NCBI GenBank assembly: GCA_030323885.1
Contig: CM059198.1
Coordinates: 76,221,045 to 76,285,044, forward strand
DNA length: 64,000 nt
Source of the DNA: Branchipolynoe longqiensis
Lineage: Eukaryota > Annelida > Polychaeta > Phyllodocida > Polynoidae
Direction of reading: 5' to 3'
In this document: positions 13,498 to 23,515 of the stretch, piece by piece
Numbering within the stretch: position 1 is the first letter of the stretch
How the letters are laid out: the number at the start of each line of letters is the position of its first letter
The notes under the pieces: model-generated
What the model saw: the letters and a program-made list of their open reading frames with translations, nothing else
What the model was told of the DNA's origin: nothing
The model's database searches: none
Program-made: the position numbers and the translations under genes

Positions 13498-13815
13498 GGT
13501 GGGGTAGAAAACGGAGGGATGAGGGAGGGAGGAGGGAGAGAGGAGGGGGGGGGGGGGGGGGGGGGGGGAGGAGAGAGAGAGGGAGGAGAGAGAGAGGGAG
13601 GAGAGAGAGAGAGAGAGAGGGAGTGAGGGGGGGGGATGGAGAGAGGGACAGAGGGAGAGAGGGAGGGAACTAGGGTGAGGGAGGGAAAGAGGGAGGGAGA
13701 GAGGGAGGGAAAGGGGGAGAGAGGGAGGGAAAGGGGAGACAGGGACAGAGGGAGAGGAAGAGACAGACAAAGGGAGAGACGGAGACAGGGAGAATGGGAG
13801 GACGGAAGGAAAGCT
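13498..13815. repeat. Purine-rich GGGA/GAGA tract with poly-G run
   Basis: Nearly uninterrupted purine strand of GGGAGAGA and GAGGGAGG motifs, including a G run of about 27 near 13542-13568. Long Pro/Ser/Leu frames on the other strand are composition artefacts. Confidence 0.92.
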
Positions 13816-13866
13816 TTGTTTGTTTTGTTATTTCGTCCTAGCAACATCTAAGGTCATATCAGGACA
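13815..13866 (-). mobile_element. SINE tail fragment
   Basis: Only the conserved 3' tail is present (complement of TGATATGACCTTAGATGTTG plus CTAGGACGAAATAACA). Several tail-only copies occur in the window. Confidence 0.75.
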
Positions 13867-13910
13867 GCAGAAGGAAAGCAGTACAACTTTTTAACATAAT
13901 GCAGGTTATG

Positions 13911-14265
13911 TTAAAGCTGCATAGTCCGATGAAATATCACATTTTCAAAATCAACCCAATTATCTAGATTTGATCTTACATATCTAACTTAGATACTGAT
14001 GCACTTAATAAGCATTTGTTTCTGCGTAGAAGGCAATACTGAGTCAATTTAACAGAACCTGTTACTGCAGAAGTCTATGGTGTCAGAGTTTTGGCAAGCT
14101 TGCCAAAACTAACTTCCCATCTTTGCATTCAAAATATTTCAAAAGTTTACCACTTAAAATAAAAGTAACTTTGAACTAATGTAAAGTAGATACTAGTGAT
14201 CGATCTAATATATTTATCTCAGAAAAAACACAGAAATTCAAAACCATCGGACTATGCAACTTTAA
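13911..14265 (+). mobile_element. TTAA-flanked TIR element (MITE-like)
   Basis: Bounded by TTAA at 13911-13914 and 14262-14265. The ends are inverted: AGCTGCATAGTCCGATG at the left and CATCGGACTATGCAACT at the right. TTAA duplication with short TIRs is the piggyBac pattern, so a non-autonomous piggyBac-type element is plausible. Related copies lie at 22059-22393 and 47370-47728, with split or partial copies at 12345, 22450, 26935/40795 and 62835. There is no coding capacity. Confidence 0.75.
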
Positions 14266-14331
14266 GTACACCCTCGTATTAACACAGCTCTTTAAATACT
14301 GAGCTGTGAGTATGGGAGTTAACTAGCCACC

Positions 14332-14392
14332 CCGTCCTGATATGACCTTAGATGTTGCTAGGACGTAAAACAACAACAAACAAACAAACAAA
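14332..14392 (+). mobile_element. SINE tail fragment
   Basis: CCGTCCTGATATGACC, then GATGTTGCTAGGACGTAAAA and (CAAA)n. It is the 3' tail only, in plus orientation. Confidence 0.75.
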
Positions 14393-14879
14393 CTAGCCAC
14401 CCAATTGAAAAAAACATCCGTTCCTTTTTAAACAATTAGTTGGAACTAAAAACAAAGTGTTCCCTTCTGAGCTTGAACTGAATACACTTTATATGTATTA
14501 ATTATACATAAAAAAATTAAAGTATAAAAGTGTAGAAGGGGTGTTGGAGGGGGCTGGGAAGGGGGCGGCGTTTGCCCGTTGGGGTAGGCTTTCTTAACCT
14601 ACACCCCTAACAACACCGTCAAATGAGCCACCAGCTGCACCGACTTTCTTCACCCACCCAGCAGTTGGACACGGAACTACGGTAAAGTCTCACCCCTAAG
14701 AACACCGTCAAATGAGAAACCAGCTGCACCGACTTCCTTCACCCACGAGGCAGCCAACTCACTCGCAATACTTTGATGACAACACACAACTACAGGCGAT
14801 GACGTCACAGTTGGAGGTACTCAAATTGCGTGTTGAATCCCACATTTCGCGAGTTTTGACCAAACATCACGAGATCTGG

Positions 14880-15185
14880 GTGGGAGCAGGGTGGGGCAGG
14901 GGCGAAGGGTTTGGGGAGGTGTGCGAAAGGGGGAAAGGGAGGGAAGGAGGGGGCGGGGGGAGAGAGAGAAAGAGAAAGAAAGATAAAGAGAAAGAGAAAG
15001 AGAGATATAGACAGGTAAACAGAATGAGGAGGAGATGGGTGGGGGAGGAGGGACGGAGGAGTAGGGGGGGGGGGGGAGGGGGGGGCAAGGAGGGTGGATG
15101 AGAATGGGATAGAGGAGATGGGGCAGCGGAGGAGGAGGGGCGGAGCAGAGGAAGAGGGGCAGCGGAGGAACAGAGAGTAGAGAAT
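14880..15185. repeat. Purine-rich tract
   Basis: G/A-rich strand (GGGAAAGG, GAGAAAGAGAAAG, GGAGGAGGGG motifs) with G runs at 15066-15084. Stop-free Pro/Ser/Leu frames on the complement are compositional. Confidence 0.88.
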
Positions 15186-15390
15186 GCCTACGACAATTGG
15201 CGGTAGGAAAGTAATTTCTTTTAGACAACAAACCGTTCTGAGTCGTGGCTGATGTGTCATGTCACCTGTTGTTTGGCCGATACGCAGGCAGGGTGGTGTC
15301 TGAGAATGAACGGGTTCGGGGATGACGGGGGTGGGGGTGCGGGGGTTTGGGATGGGGGCGTACAGGCAGCGTTAGTTCATCTGTACTCAC

Positions 15391-15655
15391 CCAGGGGGAG
15401 CACGTGCTCGTCGACCGGCGGCGTGACCGGTCGTGGTCCCGGTGGTGCCGCCGCCGCCGCTTCGTCTCCCGGTGGCGCCGCCTGTGGCTCGTGCTCGTGC
15501 TGGCGTCGCGCGACATGGGGCTGGCGTCCGAGTCGGGCGCGTTGTAGTAGCGGTCTGCGCGTGCGCGGTGACAGTAGACCTCGCGTTCCGGGGAAGGCGC
15601 CCGCTGGTAACCGGCGTCTCCGTAGGCGTAGTACTCGCGATGGTCCCTCTCATAG
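15391..15655 (-). CDS. Internal exon of an unidentified Arg/His/Ser-rich host gene
   Basis: On the minus strand a 265-bp open segment starts after a CAG acceptor (complement of 15656-15658, preceded by CCCTTCCTCGG) and ends at a strong donor, CTGG|GTGAGTACAG. It enters in phase 2 and has no stop over 88 codons. The product has a Tyr-rich part (REYYAYGDAGYQRAPSPE, DRYYNAPDSDASPMSRD) and then an Arg/His-rich run (HRRRHRETKRRRRHHRD, DRSRRRSTSTCS). Its phase matches the exon at 22619-22728, whose final AG plus this exon's first C gives a serine codon. I do not recognise the family; basic tails of this type occur in SR-type proteins and in cytoplasmic tails of some ion channels. Downstream exons were not found in the window. 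Confidence 0.55.
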
Positions 15656-15695
15656 CTGCCGAGGAAGGGCGGGTGTCAGAGCTTCAGTTGTGTGT

Positions 15696-16320
15696 TCATT
15701 CACTGGTTTCTTCATTCATACATTGGTTTCTTCATTCATTCATTGGTTTCTTCATTCATTCATTGGTTTCTTCATTCATTCATTGGTTTCTTCATTCATT
15801 CATTCATTCATCCCTCAATCGGTTTCTTCATTCCTTCATTAGTTTTTTAATTCATTCGTTCGTTTATTTGTTCATTGCTTTATTCCTTCATTGCGTTATG
15901 CATAAATTAATTTATTCATTCATTGGGCAATTTACTAGTTATTTATTTGTTCATTGATATATTTATTAATTAGTATATTTAGTAATTGGTATATTTGTTC
16001 ATTGATTTACTCGTTTATTTGTTCACTTGTTTATTGATTTATTTGTTCACTCGTTTATTGATTTATTTGTTCACTTGTTTATTGATTTATTTGTTCACTC
16101 GTTTATTGATTTATTTGTTCACTCGTTTAGTGAGTTATTTGTCCACCCATTAATTGGGTTATTCATTCATTGATATATTTATTCATTCCTTCATTTACTG
16201 GTTTATGCGTTCATTGAATTATTTGTTCACTCGTTTATTGATTGACTCGTTTATTGGTTTATGCATTTATCGATGTATTTGTTTGTTTATTGGTTTACTT
16301 GTTCATTCGTTTACCCACGC
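15696..16320. repeat. TTCATTCATTGGTT tandem repeat tract
   Basis: Starts as near-perfect CATTGGTTTCTTCATTCATT units (15710-15810) and decays into TTTATTTGTTCACTCGTTTATTGA-like units down to 16320. It lies in the presumed intron beside the Arg-rich exon. Confidence 0.9.
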
Positions 16321-16329
16321 ATTCATCTA

Positions 16330-17200
16330 GTTAGAGTTTCATGTGCTAGCTACGTGATCTTGATTTGCGAATTGATTGATGGTGCTAGGTAGTAGATGTA
16401 CGATGCTGGTTATCTTCCACAGTCCCTTAGTTCCTATCATATTCAATGCTTTACGCCGTGTCATATTCACAGCGAAACGCTAGCAGAATTTGTCTAAATG
16501 CATTCACGAGTTAAATGCTAATATAAAATTGACCTATAAATCTAAAATGGTTAAATATCAAAAGATGCTATGTTTATGTCGAAACGTGGAAACACGATTT
16601 GTGCATTTTGACCAATACATGAGACCAAAGACTACGATAAGATGTGCCACTCAGCACTTTCACCTGGGAAATTGTGAAATACTCATCCAGTGGCGCCATC
16701 CCACGGCAAATAAGGTGCATCGTCTTTGGCGAGACCTGCCAGTCAGAACTGAACATTTGTTAGCAAATAACCAAACATATGGCTCTACAAAATCTCATAT
16801 TGCTTACTCAAAAAAACCTACAGGAATTAAAGGCCAAAAAAAATCTTATTGCTGTATATTTGGGACTGAAAGACATGCGTGTGGGTTGAATCAATAGTTT
16901 GCTCCTCAAGGTAGGTCAATGTGCCAATGTCAAGAACCTACATGTGCTGCCCAAAAAAGATCAAAGCGGCTCCCTAATGGAGGCCCGGGAGGCAGATCTG
17001 GCTATCCCATATTTTTGATTTGGTACCCCAGTGAAAAACAATTGTGTACTTTCCCAAAAGATTGCACATATCATTCCAAATTTGTTGGGATATACAAAAT
17101 TGTTATTTTGCATATTGGCGTACACCAGATTACACCGGACTGAGGGATGATGAGTACATACGCCGCCAAACCTTTATTGCCCTCCACCCACCACAGCGTC
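16330..17200. other. No gene recognised
   Basis: A mid-length open frame at 16490-16897 has no family pattern or splice support. No repeat family is shared with the rest of the window. Confidence 0.4.
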
Positions 17201-17204
17201 CACA

Positions 17205-17390
17205 ACAAAGAAAGAAAGAAAGAAGGAAAGAAAGAAAAGGGAAAGAATGGAAATAAGGGAAAGAATGGAAATAAGGGAAGGAAGAAAGGGAAGGAAGAAA
17301 AGAAAGGAAGAAAGGAAAGAAAAGTAAATAAAGATAGAAAAGAAAGATAGAAAAAACGAAAGGAAGGAAAGAAAGAAAAAGAAAATTGGT
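17205..17390. repeat. GAAA/GGAA purine tract
   Basis: AAGAAAGAAAGAAGGAAAG-type simple sequence on the plus strand with GGGAAAGAATGGAAATAA repeated twice. Confidence 0.93.
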
Positions 17391-17544
17391 CGCGTGCAAC
17401 TTTAACGTTCCCTTTCATCCCAGCAGCGGACATGGCTTAGTTGCTCCACGAACCACGAGGTGGCGCCACGTTACAGACGTCCTACCTCGAGCTCTGGTTA
17501 GTTGCAGGGAGGCTCTGCTGCATGTTGCACCGCAATCTTTGATT

Positions 17545-17711
17545 GTTTGATTGTTTGCTTGTTTGTTGGAGTTTTACGTCCTGGCAAGATCTAAGGTCAT
17601 ATCAGGACGGGTACCGACTTGTGACTCTCCACTCATGGTGACTTTATAGTGCTGCCCCTGGCACCATGACCCAATATCCCACCCACCCAGTCACATTATT
17701 CTGTCAGTGAG
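17545..17711 (-). mobile_element. SINE, 3' half
   Basis: Complement of the main SINE from its CAAA tail through the TATAAAGTCACCATGAG region to the GTGACTGGGTGG region, with an internal deletion. The tRNA head is missing and an LTR begins directly after. Confidence 0.75.
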
Positions 17712-17720
17712 CCAACCAGT

Positions 17721-18224
17721 TGTAAAATTTTCCGATATTTGAGATATGGGCTATGGAGAACTACTCTATAATAAATTCCAAACTAGTCTATATTATGGTA
17801 GATGGTATGTAAAACCCAAACCATATGAGGTATATGTGGAGTTGGTGATCCATTACTAATTAAAGATAGAAATTGTATATCAATATAGAGAGTGAGAGAG
17901 GGTCACTTCTTGACCTGAGAGAGGGTCACTTCTTGACTTATGAGAGTCTTTGGAACTCTCCTCACATACCCCCTCCCCTCCAAGTGTTATTTATGGATCA
18001 CTGCACACCAGACACAACAGGGCACCGTAGCCAGATCTAACCATGCCTTGGTTACAAGGATATTGAACCCTCATTGGTGTTAGTGATTGGAAGACTGGAT
18101 CATGTGATCACCACCATCTTGTTTCTTGAAACTATATATACAATAAATGAGGGAGTCTCACTCTCCTACCTTTCACGCTTTATCTACTTTCCTTCCTTGC
18201 CTGTAGTGATTTCCTATTAGCACA
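17721..18224 (+). mobile_element. Solo LTR-like sequence, gypsy-associated family
   Basis: Begins TGTAAAATTTTCCGATA and ends near TTAGCACA. It contains a TATA box close before a poly(A) signal (CTATATATACAATAAATG), then GAGTCTCACTCTC and CCTTCCTTGCCTGTAGTG. The same ordered landmarks recur at 27830-28295 and 39787-40165, so I treat all three as one LTR superfamily. I could not confirm a target duplication, and the exact 3' border is uncertain. Confidence 0.6.
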
Positions 18225-18875
18225 TCTAATCGTGGGGAGTTCCACATAACAATACTCTATGTAAAATAAACGCCTAGTGTGCTATTGAAAACTCCACATT
18301 GTCCTTGTCGCATATTCAAGGTTATTAGATCACCAAAGAACATGTTGGGATTCTATTTTTTCTATGCGATGGCCTTCATTTCATCATATATATCCCTCAG
18401 TGAAAGAACACCAGTTCAATCCTCTATTTTATTAGTGATTGTTATCGACCATTACATACAAAAAAAATTACATTGGCTCCATTTACCATAAAAAGACTTG
18501 GCGACATTACGCTACACCACTCAATATACACATTACAATTACTCTACAGTTATACGCCTACTCATATACTAGTCGCCATGTATTTCTGAACATCTACAAG
18601 TACACAACTATGTGAGGTATTACTAGAGTGTTCAATACCTGTAATGCGTATGGTGATGACGGTACAGGCTATTTATAGCATTGCGGACCGCCCCCACAGA
18701 CCCCTCCCCCCTCACACCCTTGGAAGTCCCCCTCCCCATCCAAGACACACACCACATTCCCCGAAGTCGACACAACAGACGGTCAGCAGAATAATGCGGA
18801 GCCAGAGCTTTGCAATAGTTCCATGATGAGTCACCAGGTGGCTTGGGCGCAGCCGGCTGAAAGCCCGGTGTAGGA

Positions 18876-19590
18876 CGTTCAAAACACTACCCCGTCGAAA
18901 ACACTAGGGTAGTGTTTTCAACCTAAGTTCAAAACACTACTGTTAAGTTCAAAACACTACCCCTACGTACGTCCAAAACACTACCCAAGTTCAAAACACT
19001 ATCATAACACAGCAGCTGTAACTGTAACCTAGTTTGGTTTTACATCTTGGGAACATCTATGGTCATATCAGGACACACATACTAGTAGTATATGCTGATA
19101 GAACTACGGTGTCTGCACCACGTATTACTTAGTATACGCTGATGGTGCTGGGGCGATTTTGCCACATATTAGTAATATACGCTGATAGCACTGCGGCGTT
19201 TGCACCACGTATTAGTATACGCTGATGGTGCTGCGGCAGCTGCACCACCTATTAGACTATGCTGATGGTGCTGCGGTGTTTGATTGTTTGTTTGTTGTTG
19301 TTTTACATCCTAGCAACATCTATGGTCATCTCAGAACGGGTACTGACTTGTGACAGTGCACACTCATGGCGACTTTATAGTGACGTCCCACTGGGAGACC
19401 AGGCTGCCAGCGCCATGGAAGTAGTGTTTTGAACTTGAAGGGAGTGTTTTGAACTTAAAGATAGTGTTTTGAGCGTGGCCATGGTAGTGTTTTGAACCTA
19501 CCTTTAACTAAGTTGAAAACACTACCATAGTGTTTTGAACCTAGGTTGAAAACACTACTGTAGTGTTGTTGTGGGGTAGTGTATTCGACT
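18876..19590. mobile_element. Element with mirrored arrays of a 14-mer at both ends
   Basis: The left block (18876-19008) holds about six copies of GTTCAAAACACTAC. The right block (19422-19590) holds about seven copies mainly in the opposite orientation (GTAGTGTTTTGAAC). Between them lie a 40-50-bp tandem repeat with ATACGCTGATGGTGCTGCGG (19085-19270) and a SINE fragment. It looks like a non-autonomous DNA element with repetitive subterminal ends; I cannot place the superfamily. Confidence 0.5.
19278..19419 (-). mobile_element. SINE 3' fragment
   Basis: Tail and adjoining body of the main SINE, from the CAAA tail to the complement of CATGGCGCTGGCAGCCTGG. It sits inside the mirrored-array element. 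A more decayed tail is seen at 19035-19075. Confidence 0.75.
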
Positions 19591-19689
19591 GGGACCTTTC
19601 CATCCGCAAAATTTAGGCTCTGCCCACCTACACAGTGAACTTGGTTTTCGAATGCAAAGAGGACCAGTCAAATGGCTTCAGTGGTTTCA

Positions 19690-19847
19690 GCCAATCAGAG
19701 TTGTTCTCTTCCATTGCAAATAGCTGCCCTGTGTGGGGGCTGTCATTTGCAATCGAAAAGAACCAATCAGAGCTGTTCATTTCCATTGCAAATGGCTGCC
19801 CACATAGACGGCAGCCATTTGCAATGGAAAAGAACAGCTCTGATTGG
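19690..19847. repeat. Two consecutive hairpins built on the same arm
   Basis: The second hairpin has 38-nt arms at 19763-19800 and 19810-19847 with a 9-nt loop and one mismatch. Its arm runs from CCAATCAGAGCTGTTC to GCAAATGGCTGCC. A first, more decayed hairpin from the same motif covers about 19690-19775. Whether it is a fold-back transposon remnant or a small-RNA precursor cannot be told from sequence. Confidence 0.7.
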
Positions 19848-20521
19848 ATGAAGCTCCTGATCTTTCAACCGTTCCATATCAGCCATCTTGAAAAACACCA
19901 TGTGACCTTATGGATGGAGCCTCAACACACATTCGATTCATACGTATAGAAACCCACTTCCGGTCCCAGTCGAATAGGAATTTGCAAAGAAATATTTTGA
20001 TATGCGTATAGAAAGGCCCAGTCGAATAAGTCCATAGTTCCATACTAATCATGCACCAGCTGACGTGTTGATTCTGTAGTATGTAGGTTGGTAGTTCAAT
20101 CTCTTTGGTACTTTAGTTTTTACTTTTATTTATTACGCCCCCCCCCTCCTTGGCCGCAGTGAGCTGACTCGCGCAATAGCGGACAGTCCGAGTTACTCAG
20201 GTTTAGTCAAGCAGCGTTCGAAATAAGAGCTTGTCCGAGCCAAGTGCGAGTAGGCACGGACAAGCAGAATATGGCATGAGCTTCTCCACTGGACAATTGA
20301 ACATTTTGGGCTGTAAAACATGTATTTTGTGATTTTGTTGGCTTAAAATGTAAATTACATTATTTATGACATTCATTTCGTCGTTTTGATTTATTTGTGT
20401 AGTTTTATTCCCATAACTATGGAGGTTAACCGAGATAATAAATGTAAGTGAAAATTCAGACGGACAGGTGCAAATCACACCAGACTTGTCTCATAGACAA
20501 GCAAAAAATTGTGCTTATTAC

Positions 20522-21024
20522 TGTCGTGGGGGTGATGAAACTGGGAAATATTGTTCCTAGAGCGGGACTCGAACCCACATCTCTTTGCATTCCGGGCCAG
20601 TGTGCTAACCATTACAACACCTAGGCTCCCTGATATCAACACACTATCCACGCCTACCTGTCTATGTGGTTAATTGCCTGAGAGGTCAGTCCAGACCACT
20701 ACACTCGTCCCCCTGGAATTGTAAGTCTTTTAATGCTTACAATTACATACATACAATGCAATGCAACGCACTTACATACACAGGGTAGGTTCAACAACTA
20801 TACAGCGCGTAGCTTGTACAGGATCCTTGTCCCGGCAACCAGTGTCGTGTGGGTGATGCAAATTGGAAATATTGTGCCTAGAGTGGGACTCGAACCCACA
20901 TCTCTTTGCATTCCGGGCCAGTGTGCTAACCATTACACCACCTAGGCTCCCTGATATCAACACACTACCCACGCCTACCTGTCTATGTGGTTACTTGCCT
21001 GAGAGGTCAGTCCAGACCACTACA
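20522..21024 (-). mobile_element. Miniature LTR retroelement with tRNA-like LTRs, copy 1
   Basis: Two 182-bp direct repeats (20522-20703 and 20843-21024) flank a 139-bp centre. Each repeat runs TGTCGTG...ACTACA, so TG...CA holds on either strand. TTAC flanks both ends (20518-20521 and 21025-21028). On the minus strand the centre starts CTGGTTGCCGG (possible primer-binding site) and ends CAGGGGGACGAG (polypurine tract), which sets the orientation. Both LTRs share a private variant, GGTCAGTCCAGACC where other copies read GTGCAGACC. Each LTR holds a 73-nt tRNA-like module with A and B boxes. There is no coding capacity. Confidence 0.8.
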
Positions 21025-21206
21025 TTACTATCACTGTCAATCACCAGTGTAATACTTAATAGTAGTACTAGACAACTAGTAGTACTACAGTAGTAGTAGA
21101 TAGTAGTCAGAGTACATAAGCACAACTGGTACTACAGCGGAATCCATGAATTAATACGATTATATGGGTATAACACACAATACAATACATAAAAAAGCAC
21201 ATGTGA

Positions 21207-21300
21207 TGATCTCGGTGGTGGAGTGGTTAGCATTGTCTGACTTTTTTCTAGGTTGGACTCCTAATCCGAAGGTAGGTGGTTCAATTCCCCATGCCATCAG
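21207..21300 (+). pseudogene. tRNA-Arg(CCT)-like relic
   Basis: A D-arm/A-box-like GGTGGAGTGGTTAGCATTG is followed by an insertion of about 16 nt. Then comes a well-formed anticodon arm TTGGA-CTCCTAA-TCCGA (anticodon CCT) and a T-loop TTCAATT in a poorly paired stem. The acceptor stem does not pair convincingly. It may be a tRNA pseudogene or a SINE head. Confidence 0.35.
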
Positions 21301-21334
21301 ATCTGCCAATTTGGATTTCCACCACTGTGTATAA

Positions 21335-21648
21335 TGGAGCAGTCACACTACGACGTGTATTCCGGCGTGCCGCCAACGCGCTTAAATATATTCAACGCGT
21401 CGAGAAACGTCAAACTTGACCCAATTTCACCAGGTTCCCACGCTACGCAACACGTCGGCGCGCGTCGCCCAGTGCCGAAAGTTTTGGTTCAGATGTGCCT
21501 GTCACTCAAAGTGTACCGACGTGTACCGACGCGCCGGTAACGCGTCTGTAACGCGTTTGTAACGCGTCCCGACGTTTCGCCCAAAAACCCAACACGTTGC
21601 CACGCGTTGTCCAACGCCGGGCCAAAACGTCGTAGTGTGACTGCTCCA
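21335..21648. mobile_element. 314-bp Harbinger-type MITE
   Basis: TIRs of about 22 bp are perfect and begin TGGAGCAGTCACACTACGAC on each strand. TAA flanks both sides (21332-21334 and 21649-21651), the 3-bp duplication expected of PIF/Harbinger. The interior is rich in ACGCGT/CGCG words and non-coding. The TCACACTACGAC core of the TIR is shared with the 2-kb element at 36309-38351. Confidence 0.85.
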
Positions 21649-22058
21649 TAACTTACAGCATGATCAAAAGCCAGTTGCTCTCATACCATGTCTAGGTGCG
21701 AGGTGAAAAATCCCTCAGGTCGGTAAAACTTAGGTGTAGGCTCAGGCTTTCTATCGAGCAACTGTCTAATGGTGAAAACAAGTCTATTCAGACTTATCCA
21801 CGATAGGCAGTATAAATCCTCAAGAAATAAAAATGTTGATGGTGGTCCGAGTACCAGCACCTGCTACCATTTCATTTTAAGAGAAAGAATAAAATATTGT
21901 GCAATTATCATATTGTCCATATCATGTACCTTTGATTAATGTAAAATGTCTCCATACACACTACAGACACACACACACAAATAAGATTATAGGATTAATA
22001 ATCTTGAATGCAGACAATTTTACATAACTAATTTGAACAATGACTTAGCCATAACTTA

Positions 22059-22393
22059 TTAAAGCTGCAGAGTCCGATGAAAACATCAAATTTTCAAAAC
22101 CACGGTAATTATCTAGATTTGATTCTACGTCTAACTTAGACACTGATGCACTTATTAAATATTTATCCCTATTTAGGAGGGCATTCTGAGGCTATTTAAT
22201 AGAACATGTTGCTGCAGAAGCCTTTGGTGTCACGGTTTTGGTGTGCTTGCCAAAATTAACATTGCATGGTTGCACATCAAATATCTTAACACTTAGCCAT
22301 TTAAAATAAAAGTTACTTCATTATACCAATCAATCTAATATTTGTCTAAGAAAAATGACAGAAACTCAAAACCACCCGACTTTGCAACTTTAA
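22059..22393 (+). mobile_element. TTAA-flanked TIR element, second copy
   Basis: TTAA at 22059-22062 and 22390-22393, left end AGCTGCAGAGTCCGATG, right end CACCCGACTTTGCAACT. It aligns throughout with 13911-14265. A 3' fragment of a further copy follows at 22450-22552, ending CATCGGACTACGCAAC. Confidence 0.75.
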
Positions 22394-22618
22394 ACAGTGC
22401 CCGCATTGTGTGAGCCTGCGATGACGTCATATCCGGCGCCATTAAGTTAGCCATTTCAAACTGAAGTAAGGTAGATAATAACGATCAACTTAATATATTT
22501 ATCTCAGAAGATGACAGAAACTCAAAATCATCGGACTACGCAACATTTAATCAATTCTAATATGTGTGGCTTCTTGAAATTCACTACATATTTCCAACAA
22601 TGAGAAGAGCTGCGTTAC

Positions 22619-22728
22619 CTGGTGCGTCTTCGGCCCGCCTCCTCGGAACTTTCCGTGCGGCGTCGCTTCCGGCGGTAAGTGTCACAGTCATAGGACAGGG
22701 AGCGTCGCCTGCGACGGGCACGAGGCAT
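22619..22728 (-). CDS. Exon of the unidentified Arg-rich host gene
   Basis: Minus-strand 110-bp segment between an acceptor (GGTTACAG before 22728) and a donor (ACCAG|GTAACG). It reads without stops in phase 0 and ends in phase 2, which fits the next exon at 15655-15391. The peptide is highly basic: MPRARRRRRSLSYDCD, then YRRKRRRTESSEEAGRRRT. Its initial ATG falls directly at the acceptor, so it could be a normal internal codon or a start after a non-coding first exon. The intron to the next exon would be about 7 kb. The function is unknown. Confidence 0.5.
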
Positions 22729-22849
22729 CTGTAACCATGGAAACCGTGCATTAGTTACGTCACATGCAGAAGGGTAAGCATGGCAGTTCATTTTGTTGTA
22801 CACTAGACATACCTGTTCATTGTTGTAATCAACTTTATTTTGGTTATGT

Positions 22850-23142
22850 TTGTTTGTTGTTTTACGTCCTTGCAACATCTAAGGTCATATCAGGACGGGT
22901 ACCGACTTGTGACAGTGCACACTCATGGTGACTTTATAGTGTTGCCCCACTGGAACACCAGGCCGCCAGCACCATGACCTGATATGCCACTCAGTCACAT
23001 TATCCTGACACTGAGCCAACCAGTCCTTGCCATATCCTAATAATGCCGAGCACATGCTAGGAAGCAACAAGTATCAATTTTTAAGTCATTGGTTTGACTG
23101 GACTGGGGTTCGAACCCATGATCTACCAACACGGGAGATAGT
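22850..23142 (-). mobile_element. tRNA-derived SINE, nearly complete
   Basis: Runs from the CAAA tail through the body to the B box (complement of GGTTCGAACCCC) and stops inside the A-box region. The body agrees with the copy at 32791-33126. Confidence 0.85.
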
Positions 23143-23269
23143 ATTTTGGTTTGAAGTAAATATTAAAGTCTGCAAGAGAAGAGTATCGGGTGCTATTCAC
23201 TAATGTAGTGGATCATAAATGCTCCTGAGAACATTTGCCCCAATGATTAAAAATAATAATAGATAAGTT

Positions 23270-23515
23270 CCTTGTTTTACATCCTAGTAACATCTAAGTT
23301 CATATCAGGACAGGCACCAACTTGTGCTAGTACACACTCATGGTGACTTTATAGTGCTGCCCTCACTGGGGGACCAGGCCGCCGGCACAATGACCCGATC
23401 TCCCAGTCACATTATCCTGATACTGCGCTAACCAGTCCTTGTTCTATTCTATTAATGCAGAGCGCCAGGCCAGGTATCAACAAATATCAATTGTATAAGT
23501 CATTGGTTGTGCCAT
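23270..23515 (-). mobile_element. SINE lacking the tRNA head
   Basis: Tail and body of the same SINE family, ending at the complement of CCAATGACTTATACAATTG. The tRNA-like head is absent. Confidence 0.8.

Noticed and set aside
13396..15260. Pro/Ser/Leu-rich frames up to 151 codons
   Set aside because: They lie on the complement of purine-rich simple sequence and change with frame in the way composition predicts.
15391..15655. Naming the Arg-rich gene as a calcium-channel tail or SR protein
   Set aside because: Composition is suggestive of several families, but no diagnostic domain lies in the two exons seen.
20522..21024. Simple dimeric SINE
   Set aside because: TG...CA ends, a fixed 4-bp duplication, PBS/PPT placement and LTR pairs sharing private variants fit an LTR element better. 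Kept as the main alternative.
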